A stretch of 35,601 nt of DNA from Rhodospirillaceae bacterium (GTDB taxonomy: Bacteria; Pseudomonadota; Alphaproteobacteria; GCA-2731375), in contig JABIRL010000074.1 of the NCBI GenBank assembly GCA_018667855.1, forward strand, positions 1 through 35,601, read 5' to 3'. The position numbers and the translations under genes were made by a program. Positions 35,090 through 35,601 of this stretch are shown here, piece after piece; positions within the stretch are counted from its first letter, which is position 1, and every line of letters begins with the position of its first letter. Under the pieces are notes generated by a model. It had not been told where the DNA came from and ran no database searches. It worked only from the letters and a program-made list of their open reading frames with translations.

Positions 35090-35109
35090 TTTGGTCCCAT
35101 GGGACCAAA
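35090..35109. promoter_or_regulatory. Perfect 20-bp palindrome (candidate operator)
   Basis: TTTGGTCCCA followed by its exact complement TGGGACCAAA forms a palindrome with no spacer, ending 16 bases before the start codon of the DUF3102-like gene. With no loop it is more likely a site for a dimeric DNA-binding protein than an RNA hairpin. No T-run follows on the plus strand (there is an A-run), so it is not a terminator of the integrase transcript. Confidence 0.55.
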
Positions 35110-35125
35110 AAAAGGATGAAGCGAT

Positions 35126-35601
35126 ATGGCGAAGATCGTCACTCTATACAAGCCGACACGTCAGGTTCAAACCATTGCGAAACAGATCACGCTCGCATGG
35201 CACAGTGCGCTTGAAGGCATTTTGGAGGCTGGCCGTTTGCTCAATGATGCGCATGAGACGCTTGAGCCGAAAGCGTGGCTCGACATGGTCAATAACGATC
35301 TACCATTTGAGCGCCGCACCGCTGAGAAGCTCCTCAAAATTTCCAGCGATAAACGTTTGACCAAGCGAACCCATCTCAAATATTTGCCGCCTCGTTGGAC
35401 GACATTGCATGAGCTTACCTATCTGTCTGACAGCCAATTCAAAAACGCCATAGAGGCTCGCAAAATTCACCCCGATATGGAACGCAAGGAAGCGGAGAGC
35501 CTCACCGCTCGGAACAAACGCCGTGCTCAGAAAAAGAAGCCTGTCGTCATTTCTAAGAATGGAACAAAAGGCAATGGTTCAAACGGCGCTCAAATCTTTG
35601 A
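35126..35601 (+). CDS. DUF3102-like protein, truncated by window end
   Basis: From the ATG at 35126 the frame stays open to the last base, 158 codons: MAKIVTLYKPTRQVQTIAKQITLAWHSALEGILEAGRLLNDAHETLEPKAWLDMVNNDLPFERRTAEKLLKISSDKRL and onward to KNGTKGNGSNGAQIF. An AAGGA lies 10 bases upstream. The pattern of a helical N-terminus, GRLLNDAHETL, a W-x-x-M-V segment and FxxRTAEKLLKI resembles DUF3102-type proteins found on plasmids, phages and islands; a helix-turn-helix-like DNA-binding role is plausible but unproven. A lysine-rich linker near residue 140 suggests another domain follows outside the window. Codon use is AT-richer, like the integrase. Confidence 0.7.
   Translation, partial: MAKIVTLYKPTRQVQTIAKQITLAWHSALEGILEAGRLLNDAHETLEPKAWLDMVNNDLPFERRTAEKLLKISSDKRLTKRTHLKYLPPRWTTLHELTYLSDSQFKNAIEARKIHPDMERKEAESLTARNKRRAQKKKPVVISKNGTKGNGSNGAQIF

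Noticed and set aside
35091..35360. 89-codon open frame beginning inside the palindrome
   Set aside because: It is out of frame with the DUF3102-like coding sequence, which has the better start, ribosome site and recognisable protein.

Overview
The window looks like a chromosomal segment of a high-GC alphaproteobacterium, probably a free-living, perhaps marine, member near the Rhodospirillales. The basis is gene content: a DUF4159 operon, the lptF-lptG-lptD order, pepA next to holC, a GmhA-type heptose isomerase, and very GC-rich third codon positions up to about base 33,550. No rRNA is present, so the placement is an inference.

Layout. Bases 1-3954 hold the end of a MoxR/BatA/DUF4159-type membrane operon. 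Bases 4008-8366 hold an acyl-CoA synthetase, a two-gene minus-strand operon that includes a UGSC-family selenoprotein interrupted by an in-frame TGA, and a D-2-hydroxyacid dehydrogenase. Bases 8363-13897 are a complete oligopeptide/dipeptide-type ABC importer (binding protein, two permeases, two ATPases). Bases 14022-17294 pair an NMT1/THI5-like binding protein with a membrane histidine kinase. Then come a gene-poor stretch with two inverted repeats, a small two-helix membrane protein and tRNA-Gln(UUG).

Bases 18167-23019 are surface-polysaccharide genes: a WecA/MraY-type transferase, a UDP-glucuronate-4-epimerase-like protein, an EamA transporter, galE and gmhA. These are followed by hisI and, convergently, by lptF-lptG-lptD for lipopolysaccharide export. 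Sugar-nucleotide, heptose and LPS-transport genes therefore sit together and all serve the outer envelope. Bases 28200-31499 hold an acyl-CoA-dehydrogenase-fold flavoprotein, a VOC (glyoxalase/extradiol-fold) protein and a sulfatase, possibly a small catabolic set. pepA and holC follow.

Just after holC the composition becomes visibly AT-richer. A tyrosine recombinase and a DUF3102-like gene, truncated by the window edge, mark the left end of a probable integrated element.

The strongest unusual signal is the selenoprotein at 5629-6150. Its UGA codon (residue 93) begins a U-G-S-C-S-T-C motif and is followed 18 nt later by the loop of a hairpin that fits a bacterial SECIS. A standard gene caller would split this gene in two.
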